From: Streptomyces luomodiensis
Lineage (GTDB): Bacteria > Actinomycetota > Actinomycetes > Streptomycetales > Streptomycetaceae
DNA: 64,000 bases
Direction of reading: 5' to 3'
Assembly: GCF_031679605.1 (NCBI RefSeq)
Contig: NZ_CP117522.1
Location: 1-64,000, forward strand
Under the pieces are notes generated by a model. The model worked only from the letters and a program-made list of their open reading frames with translations, did not search any database and was not told the DNA's origin. Of the stretch, positions 27,396-36,283 are shown piece after piece. Made by a program: the position numbers and the translations under genes. Each line of letters begins with the position of its first letter. Positions within the stretch are counted from its first letter, which is position 1.

Positions 27396-29244
27396 GGAGT
27401 GTGGTCACCCTTCTGGTCGATGGTGGTCGAGGTGGTGCGGGATGTCGGGAGGTTGCCTGTCGGGCGTTCGGAGGCCAAGGGGCCGGTGTGATCGCCGGGA
27501 GTGGCGTCGGCGCGCCCGTTGTGGATGTGCCAGAGGCGGGCGTACTCGCCTCCTTGTTCAAGGAGGGTGTCGTGATCGCCCAACTCCGTGATGCGGCCGT
27601 CCTGGAGGAGGGCGATTCGGTCGGCGGCCTGGGCGGTGTGCAGTCGGTGCGCGATCGTGATGAGGGTGGAGTCGCGGAGCCTGTCCGCCAGGATGTGCTC
27701 CAGGGCGGACGCCACGGTCCGGTCCAGGTCAGAGGTCGCCTCGTCGAGGACGACGATGGGAGGGGCCGCGATCAGGACGCGTGCCAGCGCGACCTGTTGG
27801 GCCTGCCGGGCGTCGAGGGGAATTCCGCCGGAACCGATCCGGGTGGCGATGCCGTGAGGAAAGGCGGCGACCCAGGACGCGGCGCCGACAGCGTGCAGGG
27901 CGTCAAGGAGATCGGCGTCGCGGGTACCCGGCCGGGCCAGGGCCAGGTTGTCGCGCAGGGTGCCGGCGAAGACGTGCTGGTCTTGTTCGACGACGGTGAT
28001 GAGGCGGCGCACTGTCGCACTCGGCAGTGTGTCCAGGCGTACACCGTCGAGCAGGACGGAGCCGCTCTGCGGGGTGTGCAGTCCGGCGAGCAGCGCCGCG
28101 AGAGTTGTCTTGCCCGCCCCGCTGGGTCCCACGAGGGCAAGTTTCTCCGCTGGGCGCACGTGCAGGTTCACGCCGTGCAGGACGGTGCGCCTGCCGTCGT
28201 GGGAGAACGTCAGCCCGTGCGCGGCGAGAGCGGGGCGCCGCGGGACGTGCGGTGGCGGCGGGGGTTGCGCGGGAGGAGCGGGGATCCCGAGCAGTCGTAC
28301 GAGTGCGGTGTGAGCGAGGTGCAGGTCGTCGACGTAGTAGGAGATCCGGCTGACCGGCTCGCCGAACTGCTGGGCGTACACGGCCGCGGTGGTGACGGCC
28401 CCGATCGTCGTCGCGCCGTGGGTGTGCAGCACGAAGCCGGTGACCAGCACAGCGGGCAGCGGCAGCAGACACACCAGTCCGAGCGTCGGCAGCCAGACGG
28501 TGCGCAGGTTCAGGGTGTGCAGGCCGGCCCGGAACCAGCGGTCGACGTCCTGGCCGGTGCGGCGCTCGCGCACCACCGCCAGGTCGAGGGATTCCACGGT
28601 GCGGGGGTGTGAGCTCGTTTCGATCAGGCCCTCGCTGAGCTGGGCGTAAGCGCGGGCCTCGGCCAGGTACCACTGCGGGGCGCGCCTCAGGTACCAGCGG
28701 CAGAGTGTCGTCGCCAGGCCCAGTGACAGCAGGCATGGGATCAGGTACAGGGGCTGGAGCACAGCGAGAGCGGCGACGGTGATTGCCATGGTGAGCAGCG
28801 AGCCGATGAGTTCGAAGAGGGTGAAGCGAAGGTTCTTGGAGAGGGTGGTGATGTCTCGGGTGGTGCGGGTCAGCAGGTCGCCGACGCCCGCGCCTTCCAC
28901 GGCGGCGGTGGGGAGGGCGACGGCCCGGGCCATGGCCTCTTCTCGCAGGTCGGCTAGGAGGTCCTCGCCCAGGGCGCGTGCCCGCAACCGGGCATGGCGC
29001 GTGAGCCAGGTCTGGAGGAGAAGGAGGAGCACGCCGAGGGCGATGAGGGGTTCGACGGGGGCGCCGGTGTCGTGGGCCACTGCAGCGGCCACCATCCCAG
29101 GATGGGGCCGATGCCGAGTCCGGCGATGACCGACAGGACGTAGACGAGGAGGACGGCGCACAGGGACCGCCGTTTGCTGCGGCCGACGGCGCGCAGGTAC
29201 CGGGCGACGGCACCCCGGTCAGCGAGGGGCAGCATGGTGCTCAC
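27392..29244 (-). CDS. ABC exporter half-transporter B, frameshift near residue 50
   Basis: GTG 29244 (GTGA overlap with half A) opens STMLPLADRGAVARYLRAVG and a first membrane helix VLLVYVLSVIAGLGIGPILG. At about 29098 the frame shifts; one extra G in the GGG run would restore it into MVAAAVAHDTGAPVEPLIAL. The remaining six-helix domain and NBD are intact from there: Walker A LVGPSGAGKTTLAALLAG, Q-loop VVEQDQHVFAGT, Walker B PIVVLDEATSDLD and H-loop TIAHRLHT. The signature is LDARQAQQVALAR instead of LSGGQ. In a heterodimer this degenerate signature faces the degenerate Walker site of half A. It exports the cluster product by inference. Confidence 0.8.
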
Positions 29245-30926
29245 GCGTGTACCTCCCCGGCGTTGCCGCTCCCGGCTGTTGTGCTCCTGTCGGGGGTCGC
29301 GGGCCGGTCGGCGACGGTGCGGGTGATGTCGGCGAACGCGGCGAAGGCCGGACTGTCGGTGACGATGACAGTGGTGCGCCCGCGCCGGTGGGCAGCCAGG
29401 CCCTGGGCCATCCGCATCTCTGTGTGGGCGTCGACGGCCTGGGTGGGGTTCAGGAGGATCAGCACGTCGGGGTCCGCGAGGAGGGACCGGGCGACCAGGA
29501 GCCGCTGGCGCTGGCCGCCGGACAGGGTGTACCCGCGTCCTCCGACCGGAGAGTCCAGACCGTCGGGGAGCGTGCGGAGGAGGTCGGTGGCGCTGACGGC
29601 GTCGAGGGCGTGCGCGAGGTGCTGGTCGTCATGGCGTGTGTGGGGGTCGAGCGTGGTGCGCAAGGTGCCGGCGAAGAGGCCGGACAGAGGGGTGGTCAGC
29701 AGGACGGTGCGGTGCAGGAGGGCAGGGTCGAGACGATCCAGGGGGGTGCCCCGCAGGTGGACGCGGCTGGGACGGTAACCCCCGAATTCGTCGGCGATTC
29801 GGGCGCCGACAGCCGCGTCATGCACCTGGATAACGATGAGTTGGCCACGACGAACGGTGATCCCTCGTGCCGTATCGCGGAGTTCGGGGCAGGAGGCGGA
29901 CGGAATGGGGATGTCCAGGCCGTCGCCTTTGATCGCGCCGGGGCTCAGGGCGGTGATGAGGCGGCGGGAGGCGATGAGAGCCTTGGCCGCCTTGTCGTAG
30001 AACTCGGCCGCGGTCTGCAGCGGCACGACGAGGAACGCTGTCAGGCCCGACAGGGTCAGCAGGGTTCCGGGGCTCATCTCGCCGACCAGCGCCAGGCGTG
30101 CGGCGATCCCGAGGGTGAGCAGGCCGAACAGGCCGGGCAGCAGCACATTGGCGGAGTCGACGACTGTCTCGGTCCGGCTCAGCCGCACAGCGATGGCACG
30201 GGCCTGCTGAGACTGGGCCCGGTAGCGGTGCAGGAAGTCGCCCTCCCCGCCGGTGCCCCTCAGCACACGCAGGCCGTGGACGGCGTCGACGGCCGAGGTG
30301 CTCAGATCGTCCACGGTGTCGCGCAGCGCCTGCTGCCCACTCGACAGGGGACGCATCACCGGCCGGATGCCCAGCACCAGGGCGGGCATCGTGACGAGGG
30401 TCAGAGCGCCGAGCAGCGGCGCGGTGGCCAGAAGCAGGAGCGACACCGCGGCGAAGGCGACGAGCGCTCCAGCGGCCCGCGCCGCGATGCGCAGGAAGTC
30501 ACCGACGGGCGCGATGTCGCCTGCGGCGACGCTCGCCACGCCGGTGCCCGCGTCGTCTGGCGCACGCTGTCTGCCGTTCGCACTGTGGCGTGCCACCAAG
30601 AGCATGACGCGGCTGTTCGCCGTGCGGGCGCTGCTCTCCGAGAACCGGTTGCGCAGCGCCCCACAGATGTGGAGGACCAGAGCGAGCCCCGCGAGGGGCA
30701 GGCAGCCGACAAGGACGGTACGCGTGGTGGCGCCCCGCGTGGCGAAGAGGTCGTCGATCTGACGGCCGACCAGGACGGGCAGAGCCGCCTGCGCGAGCAT
30801 CCAGACGATGCCGAACAGGCAGGCAGCGGTGATGGTGCGCGCCTGCTGCCGCGCCAGCCACAGCAGGAGCCGTGCCGGTGACCGGACATCGGGCGCGCCG
30901 GTCGTGCTCAGGTGGGGTCGGCGCAT
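29241..30926 (-). CDS. ABC exporter half-transporter A, degenerate Walker motifs
   Basis: The 561-residue protein has an exporter membrane domain (LLWLARQQARTITAACLFGI, QAALPVLVGRQIDDLF, PLLGALTLVTMPALVLGI) and a nucleotide-binding domain. The expected Walker A is replaced by QLIVIQVHDAAVGARIADEF. Walker B is VLILLNPTQAVD with Asn-Pro where Asp-Glu is usual. The signature YTLSGGQRQRLLVARSLLAD is canonical. It can complete the working ATP site with half B but cannot itself hydrolyse. ATG 30926 is used; an alternative start at 30976 (overlapping the radical SAM stop) gives MTHTDSTTTPTDGAG but stops at 30911 in another frame, hinting at a frameshift. Confidence 0.85.
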   Translation of the reverse strand: MRRPHLSTTGAPDVRSPARLLLWLARQQARTITAACLFGIVWMLAQAALPVLVGRQIDDLFATRGATTRTVLVGCLPLAGLALVLHICGALRNRFSESSARTANSRVMLLVARHSANGRQRAPDDAGTGVASVAAGDIAPVGDFLRIAARAAGALVAFAAVSLLLLATAPLLGALTLVTMPALVLGIRPVMRPLSSGQQALRDTVDDLSTSAVDAVHGLRVLRGTGGEGDFLHRYRAQSQQARAIAVRLSRTETVVDSANVLLPGLFGLLTLGIAARLALVGEMSPGTLLTLSGLTAFLVVPLQTAAEFYDKAAKALIASRRLITALSPGAIKGDGLDIPIPSASCPELRDTARGITVRRGQLIVIQVHDAAVGARIADEFGGYRPSRVHLRGTPLDRLDPALLHRTVLLTTPLSGLFAGTLRTTLDPHTRHDDQHLAHALDAVSATDLLRTLPDGLDSPVGGRGYTLSGGQRQRLLVARSLLADPDVLILLNPTQAVDAHTEMRMAQGLAAHRRGRTTVIVTDSPAFAAFADITRTVADRPATPDRSTTAGSGNAGEVHA

Positions 30927-30972
30927 GTGCTGCCTGCCCCGTCCGTCGGCGTCGTGGTGCTGTCGGTGTGCG

Positions 30973-32238
30973 TCATGACTGGTCGGGGACGGACAGTGCG
31001 CGCAGGCTGTCCGAGAGCATCCGGGTGGGGACCAGGACCTGGCCCGTGGAGTCGGCGTCGTCGCCTGCGAACGGCACCGCCGGGATCAGCCGCGGATCGC
31101 GGCTGCGTACGACATCGTGGTGCGTCGCGCTGGAGACGATGCCCTCGGCACGGTCCGGGTGGACGAGGTATTCGAAGTCGGTGTAGCGCTGGGCATAGGT
31201 GTAGCGGCACGGGGCGAACGCGTCGGGAATGTGTCCGCTGAGATGAGCACGGCGCAGGGCCTGCCACTTCTCACCGTTCCAGATCTCTTCGAAGGTGTGG
31301 TGCTGGAGCGAGCCGAGGGTGTACTCGTCGCTGCCGATGAGGTGGTCGCAGAAGCCGACGGCACCGTCGTAGCGGACATAGGCGTAGCTCCAGGGGTGCA
31401 TGCACGCGGGTTTGCGGACCATCTCCGGAAGAGCAAGGGAGGGGTCGGGGGCAGCCCCGAGCTGGACGACGACTCCGTGCTCGCGTCCGGCCTCGGCGGC
31501 ACGCGCGTACGCCTCTTGAGTGCGGCCGAGATCCTGGCGCAGGTGGGAGGGGTCGTCAACGTGGGCGACCAGCGGGTGGATGACGACCGGGGAGATGTCC
31601 AGGCGGGCCGCGAGGCGCACGATGTCGGCGAGCTCGTCGAGGTTGTCCATGCTGGACACGACGTTGAAGTTGACGTGGTCACGGGGCACGCCGTGGCGGT
31701 CGCGGGCCTCCACCAACGACGCACAGGTGCGTTCGAGACGCTCCAGGGTGCCGCCGGCGCGGAGCTTGTCGAAGAGTTCGGGGGACGCGGCGTCGCAGGA
31801 GACGGTGACGATCCCCTGTCCGCGCATCAGGGTGTCCCACACGGCCGGGCGGTTGATCTGGCCGTTTGTCACGACCCGTACCCGTACGCGGTGTTCGAGC
31901 GCGCGCAGGACCAGGTCGCCGAAGCCAGCCAGCATGGTGCTCTCGCCCCAGCCACGGACATCTACCAGGTGAGCGTCGGGGAACAGTTCTTCGGCGAGCC
32001 GGTCGAAGACCTTCTCGTCCATGTTGAGCGCGGGATCGTACTTCTCGCCGAAGCGGCACATGGGGCAGCGCAGGTTGCAGTTCTGGGTGAGTTCGACGAA
32101 CAGCGCGAGCGGCCTGCTGCGCAGTGTCGTGGCGCCCTCGCGGTACTCGTGGATGTTGAGTGCCTGGTTCTCGCGGCGGCGCTGGGTCATTTCGAAGGGG
32201 CGCACGGGGATGTCGAGCAGTCTGTTATCGGCTCGCAT
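30973..32238 (-). CDS. radical SAM/SPASM enzyme
   Basis: ATG 32238 follows AGGAGAAGG, so I use it rather than the upstream start at 32265. The cluster-binding motif is CNLRCPMC (about residues 60-67), then the GGE-like RGWGEST, VVTNGQ, TVSCDAASPELFDKLRAGG. C-terminal cysteines (KPACMHPW, GFCDHL, PCRYTY) suggest a SPASM/twitch auxiliary cluster. Such enzymes make a 5'-deoxyadenosyl radical to dehydrogenate, epimerise or decarboxylate substrates; those in sugar clusters act on aminocyclitols or nucleoside sugars. The substrate here is not evident. It ends just before half-transporter A. Confidence 0.88.
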   Translation of the reverse strand: MRADNRLLDIPVRPFEMTQRRRENQALNIHEYREGATTLRSRPLALFVELTQNCNLRCPMCRFGEKYDPALNMDEKVFDRLAEELFPDAHLVDVRGWGESTMLAGFGDLVLRALEHRVRVRVVTNGQINRPAVWDTLMRGQGIVTVSCDAASPELFDKLRAGGTLERLERTCASLVEARDRHGVPRDHVNFNVVSSMDNLDELADIVRLAARLDISPVVIHPLVAHVDDPSHLRQDLGRTQEAYARAAEAGREHGVVVQLGAAPDPSLALPEMVRKPACMHPWSYAYVRYDGAVGFCDHLIGSDEYTLGSLQHHTFEEIWNGEKWQALRRAHLSGHIPDAFAPCRYTYAQRYTDFEYLVHPDRAEGIVSSATHHDVVRSRDPRLIPAVPFAGDDADSTGQVLVPTRMLSDSLRALSVPDQS

Positions 32239-32304
32239 GGTCCTTCTCCTGGCGTCGTGACGCATGGGCGATGGGGGGTATGAGGGCAGGTCTGTTCCCC
32301 TGGT

Positions 32305-33285
32305 TCAGGCGGGCCCGCCGCCGAGCAGGGACAGGGCCTCCTGCACCTGGGCCGAGCTCTCCAGCGAGGGCAGTACGTGCGGGCGGCCGGCCACCGCACG
32401 GGCGAAGTGGTCGAACATCGCAGCGTACATGTCGAGGCCGGGGTGGGTGACCCGGAACCGCTCCCCCGTCGCACTCGTGCGCAGCAGATGGCCGTCGCCG
32501 GTGCCGGGATTGAAGCAGTGGTCCAGGACGAGACTGCCCTTGTCGCCGCGTACGGTCAGCCGGGACTCGTACCAGGGCAGCAGGAAGCTGGTGCTGAGCA
32601 GCGCGGCTGAACCCCGGCCGTAGTCCAGGGCACCGGCGGTGTGCACGATCACTCCGTTGTCCTCGCGGTGGACGGTTCCCGCACCGGCGTGCGGCCCGCG
32701 CCCGAAGACCTGGTTGGCGGCGTCGACGAGGTAGCAGCCGAGGTCCAGCAGGGAGCCGCCCCCGAGGTCGGGTGACATGCGGATGTCATCGGGGTCGTCC
32801 AGAGTGAAGGACAACGTGGCCTCGACATTGTGGACTTCGCCGATGACACCGTCACGTATGCCTTGGAGCAGTGCCGCGAACTGGGGATGTGTGCGGTACA
32901 TGAAAGCCTCGGCCACGGTCCGGTCCGCCTCGCGTGCCGCGGCCGCGATGCGATGGACGTCGTCGACGGTCGTGGCCAGGGGCTTTTCGCACAGCACATG
33001 CTTCCCGACGGCCAGCGCGGCCAGGGTCCACGAGGTGTGCAGGGAGTTGGGTAGGGCGATGTAGACCGCGTCGACCGCGGGGTCCTCCAGGAGGTCCTGG
33101 TAGGTGGTGTAGGCGCGTGCTGTCCCCGCGCGGTCGGCGAGGCGCTGGGCGGCCGCGGCGCGGCGGGAGGCGACGGCGTGGGCGACGGCGTGCGGGGAGG
33201 TGGCCATCGCGGGCAGGGTGAAGTGCTCAGCGATGCGGGCGCCTCCCAGTACGCCCCAGCGCAACGGCGGCATGTGATTAGTCAT
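32305..33285 (-). CDS. Gfo/Idh/MocA-family oxidoreductase 1
   Basis: ATG 33285 has GAAAGGA upstream. The Rossmann start RWGVLGGARIAEHFTLPAM, then VDAVYIALPNSLHTSWTLAA, catalytic VLCEKPLATT and EAFMYRTHPQF, GGGSLLDLGCYLVDAAN in the C-terminal sheet identify the family. These enzymes oxidise or reduce sugar hydroxyls with NAD(P), often C-3. Two such enzymes in one cluster suggest an oxidation plus reduction (epimerisation or transamination route) on the sugar. Length (326) is typical. Confidence 0.88.
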   Translation of the reverse strand: MTNHMPPLRWGVLGGARIAEHFTLPAMATSPHAVAHAVASRRAAAAQRLADRAGTARAYTTYQDLLEDPAVDAVYIALPNSLHTSWTLAALAVGKHVLCEKPLATTVDDVHRIAAAAREADRTVAEAFMYRTHPQFAALLQGIRDGVIGEVHNVEATLSFTLDDPDDIRMSPDLGGGSLLDLGCYLVDAANQVFGRGPHAGAGTVHREDNGVIVHTAGALDYGRGSAALLSTSFLLPWYESRLTVRGDKGSLVLDHCFNPGTGDGHLLRTSATGERFRVTHPGLDMYAAMFDHFARAVAGRPHVLPSLESSAQVQEALSLLGGGPA

Positions 33286-33317
33286 CAGGCGTGCTGTCCT
33301 TTCGCCGGGATGCGGGC

Positions 33318-34313
33318 TCAGCTCAGATCCGACTTGCGCAGGGGGGCACGCGGAGTCCCGCCGGTGAAGGAGCCATAGGCCCACTCCAGGATCTCGCCGA
33401 ACTCGGTTAGTCCGAAGCCGTTGTTGGCCCGGAAGTGTCCGAGGTAGGCGGCGAGCAGCCCGGCGGCGTGCTGGTCGCCGCGCACCGCGTGGTAGCCGAG
33501 GGCTTCCACGTTGCCGCGGATGTAGCCGCGGTGGGCGGGCTCGGTGGAAGCGGGGCTCATCCATGAGTCGTGTTGCACCAGGGCCCAGGGCGCGTAGGCG
33601 ACTCCCCGGCCTTCGCGCATCAACAGGTAACCCAGTTCGGTGTCCTCGCCCGATCCGGCGCCGGTGCCCGGACCGAGGTGCGGCAGGAAGGCAGGACGGT
33701 GTGCCGGAAGCAGGCTGCGGCGCAGCGCCAGATTGTTGGACGAGCCGACGGCGCACCAGGGGACGGTCGGCTCGCCGCGCACGGGGCCCGGGGTCCAGCT
33801 CGGTGCGGAGACAGCCGGGCACCAGCGTTCACCGTCGTCGCCCTGGGCGACTCCCCAGGCGCTTTCGCCCAGTTGGGGAAGGTAGGCCGTGCGCAGCTCC
33901 CAGCCGGGCACGGGCACCGGAACGACTTTTCCGAAAGCTGCCGCCACGTCGAGGTGCGTCGCCATGTAGTGCGCCATCTCTTTGGCCCAGGCGGGGTCGG
34001 GCAGACAGTCGTCGTCGAGGAACAGCACGACGTCGGTCCGCGCTTGGGACAGCGCGAGGTTGCGTCCCACGGACGCCGGGCCGCTGCCGTCCAGGACACG
34101 GACGCGCACGGGGGCGCAGGCATCGAGGACGCGCCGGCGGTCCAGCGTCCCCGCGGTGTTGTCGACGACGATGACCTCGTGGATCGTGCTGGTGTCACCG
34201 GCGGCGATCATGGATAGGGCGCGGGTGAGCGCCGGACGTCCGACCGTGCAGACAGCCACGGTCAGTGCGTCGTCGGCGATGGTCTCCTGCGAGGGGGGCG
34301 AGGTGTGGGGCAT
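33318..34313 (-). CDS. family 2 glycosyltransferase 1
   Basis: The 331-residue GT-A protein has LTVAVCTVGRPALTRALSMI, EVIVVDNTAG, SVGRNLALSQARTDVVLFLD with the metal-binding DDD (VLFLDDDCLP), NNLALRR and GEDTELGYLLMREGRG as acceptor-site ED. No membrane helices are seen. ATG 34313 lies downstream of AAGGAG. It transfers a sugar from a nucleotide donor, plausibly the UDP-pentose made in this cluster. The acceptor is unknown. Confidence 0.85.
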   Translation of the reverse strand: MPHTSPPSQETIADDALTVAVCTVGRPALTRALSMIAAGDTSTIHEVIVVDNTAGTLDRRRVLDACAPVRVRVLDGSGPASVGRNLALSQARTDVVLFLDDDCLPDPAWAKEMAHYMATHLDVAAAFGKVVPVPVPGWELRTAYLPQLGESAWGVAQGDDGERWCPAVSAPSWTPGPVRGEPTVPWCAVGSSNNLALRRSLLPAHRPAFLPHLGPGTGAGSGEDTELGYLLMREGRGVAYAPWALVQHDSWMSPASTEPAHRGYIRGNVEALGYHAVRGDQHAAGLLAAYLGHFRANNGFGLTEFGEILEWAYGSFTGGTPRAPLRKSDLS

Positions 34314-34469
34314 GGCGGCGAAGGATCTCCTTGACGGTCGGCGGGTGGGATGCGCGGTGTTGCGGAAGGTGACAGGAGCCTTGCGGGCCGGATTGTGGCG
34401 AGCGGGGTCTGTTGGGCGGGCATCTGCGGAGTGGCCGGTGGACCGGCGCAGGAGGTTGCGAGTGCTCTC

Positions 34470-35504
34470 TCAGGTGGCTGGCCGAGCGGCTACCAGGCCG
34501 TCCAGGGAGACACTGCCGCCGGTGCGGGCGGAGGTGTCGGCGGCGGTGAGCACCCGTAGGACGGTCGCGCAGTCGTCCGCGGAGGCTGCGAAGGGCCTGC
34601 CGTCCCGTAGCGCGGCGAACACCTCTCGGTACAGCGCCGTGTACGACGGCTCGACGGCGGCCTCGCGGGCCGGGACGGAGGCGAACGCCGTGGACGGAAG
34701 CGCCGTGCAGGGCCCGCAGTCGCCCTCCAGCCGCAGCGTTCCACGCGTGGTGTGCACCTCCAGGACGGGCACGGCCGACGGCGCGCACCACGACGACTGC
34801 ACGCTGCTGAGCACGCCGTTGGCGTGCTCCAGCAGGATCAGTGCCAGGTCCACGGCCGCGCCTTCTTCGGGGCGTGCGGTGCGGGCCGTCACCCGTACCA
34901 CGGGGGAGGCGGCCAGCTCGGTGGCCACGTAGACCCAGTGGTAGGCGTTGTCCACGAGGCATCCCGCTGCCGCGTCGCTGCGCCTCCAGTGAGGGCTATC
35001 CCCAGCACCGGGAAAGTGGCCGCTGTCCGGCTGCTCCAGGCGCAGGAAGCGGACCTCCCCGCCCTGCCCCTCTCCCAGCCGGGCGAGGGCCTGCCGCACG
35101 TCGCTGCGGTGCAGGTAGTTGTGGACCACCCCCAGCTCGTGGCGCCGCGCACGGTCGGCGATCAGGGCGGCCTCGGTGACATCCGTCGTCATCGGTTTCT
35201 CCGCCAGTACCCGTGTTCCTGCCTCGAGCAGCGCGGAGAGGGCGTACGGGGTGGAGCGGGGAGGCAACACGAGGACGGCGAGGTCGACGGGATCGCCGGC
35301 GGCCAGGAGGACGTCCACATCGTGGTGGCGGTGGGCCGCGGGCACACCGAGGCGGGACCCGAGCAGGTTCCGGCGGTGGTCAGCCGTGTCGACGACGCTG
35401 GTGACGCGAGCCTCGTCCGCGAGTGCCGACAGAGCTGGCGCGTGTCCCAGTTCGGCGATGGCTCCGCAGCCGATGAGGGCGACACGGATCGGGTCGCGGT
35501 TCAC
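34470..35504 (-). CDS. Gfo/Idh/MocA-family oxidoreductase 2
   Basis: GTG 35504 overlaps the stop of the upstream isomerase (GTGA). Rossmann IRVALIGCGAIAELGHAPAL, then VDLAVLVLPPRSTPYALSAL, catalytic VLAEKPMTTDV and NAYHWVYVATELA mark the family. It is diverged from oxidoreductase 1 and probably uses a different hydroxyl or reaction direction. The open frame upstream to 35645 is antisense-like Arg-rich text and was excluded. A 156-base gap follows before the next gene. Confidence 0.85.
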   Translation of the reverse strand: MNRDPIRVALIGCGAIAELGHAPALSALADEARVTSVVDTADHRRNLLGSRLGVPAAHRHHDVDVLLAAGDPVDLAVLVLPPRSTPYALSALLEAGTRVLAEKPMTTDVTEAALIADRARRHELGVVHNYLHRSDVRQALARLGEGQGGEVRFLRLEQPDSGHFPGAGDSPHWRRSDAAAGCLVDNAYHWVYVATELAASPVVRVTARTARPEEGAAVDLALILLEHANGVLSSVQSSWCAPSAVPVLEVHTTRGTLRLEGDCGPCTALPSTAFASVPAREAAVEPSYTALYREVFAALRDGRPFAASADDCATVLRVLTAADTSARTGGSVSLDGLVAARPAT

Positions 35505-36283
35505 TCGTGGGCCCCTTCCTCTGAGGCGATGAGGGACCGCACGAAGTCGGCATCGTGCCGCAGGGCGGCCGTCAGCTGCTGCGCGGGCATGGCGCGTTCG
35601 ACGACGGCGACGTGGACGCTGCCCGCCGCCAGGGCCTGTCGCCACCCGCCCAGGAGGTCGACCTCGCCGGTACCCAGGTCGAAGGAGTGCGGGGCCTGCG
35701 GGTCCGCGGTCAGACCGTCCTTGATGTGGAGGTAGTCGCAGCGTCCTGCCGTGGCCTTCAGCATGCGCGCGGTGTCCCCGGCGACGGCGGCCCAGTGGAG
35801 GTCGACGACGAAGCCCACCTCCTGCTCGCCGGTTTCCTGGGCCAGGATTTCGAAGGGCGTGCTGCCTCCGGGCAGAGGAATGCCCTCCTCGGCGTGGTTG
35901 TGGATCAGGGTGCGGGCTCCCTCCTGTTCCGCGCGGGCGGCGTGTTCGCGCAGGGCGGGAAGGCAGGCGAGCGTCTCCTCCTCGCTCGCCACCGGTAGGC
36001 CCGACAGGATCAGCCGGTGCAGGCCGAGGTTGCTCAGCGTGCTCCAGTTGAAGCCGTCCAGTTCCTGCCAGAACAGATGCAGGGTGGTGAGGTCGAGGCC
36101 GCGCTCCGTGCAGGCAGCCCGCAACCGTGGCCGGTCGCCGAGCAGCGACGACATGATCTCCAGTCCCCCGTACCCGGCATCCGTGATGGCGTCGAGGGTG
36201 CCCTCCAAATCGGTCTCCGCGTGGCGACCCAGGATGCCGTAGCCGTGGGTGCCGGTCTGCAGGACAAGTCGGGTACTGGTCAT
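35501..36283 (-). CDS. sugar phosphate isomerase/epimerase-like TIM barrel
   Basis: From ATG 36283 (ATGA overlap with the GT2 stop) the 260-residue protein shows the AP-endonuclease-2/xylose-isomerase-like barrel: VLQTGTHGYG, GYGGLEIMSSLLGDRP, LDLTTLHLFWQELDGF, TLIHNHAEEG and VGFVVDLHWAAVAG, CDYLHIKDGLT. The E, H, D and H residues at strand ends are the usual divalent-metal ligands. Such enzymes isomerise or epimerise keto-sugars and fit between the two oxidoreductases of the pathway. Confidence 0.82.
   Translation of the reverse strand: MTSTRLVLQTGTHGYGILGRHAETDLEGTLDAITDAGYGGLEIMSSLLGDRPRLRAACTERGLDLTTLHLFWQELDGFNWSTLSNLGLHRLILSGLPVASEEETLACLPALREHAARAEQEGARTLIHNHAEEGIPLPGGSTPFEILAQETGEQEVGFVVDLHWAAVAGDTARMLKATAGRCDYLHIKDGLTADPQAPHSFDLGTGEVDLLGGWRQALAAGSVHVAVVERAMPAQQLTAALRHDADFVRSLIASEEGAHE

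Noticed and set aside
32305..33822. 505-residue version of Idh/MocA oxidoreductase 1
   Set aside because: The first 180 residues are Arg/Pro-rich antisense text. ATG 33285 has a ribosome site and begins at the Rossmann strand.
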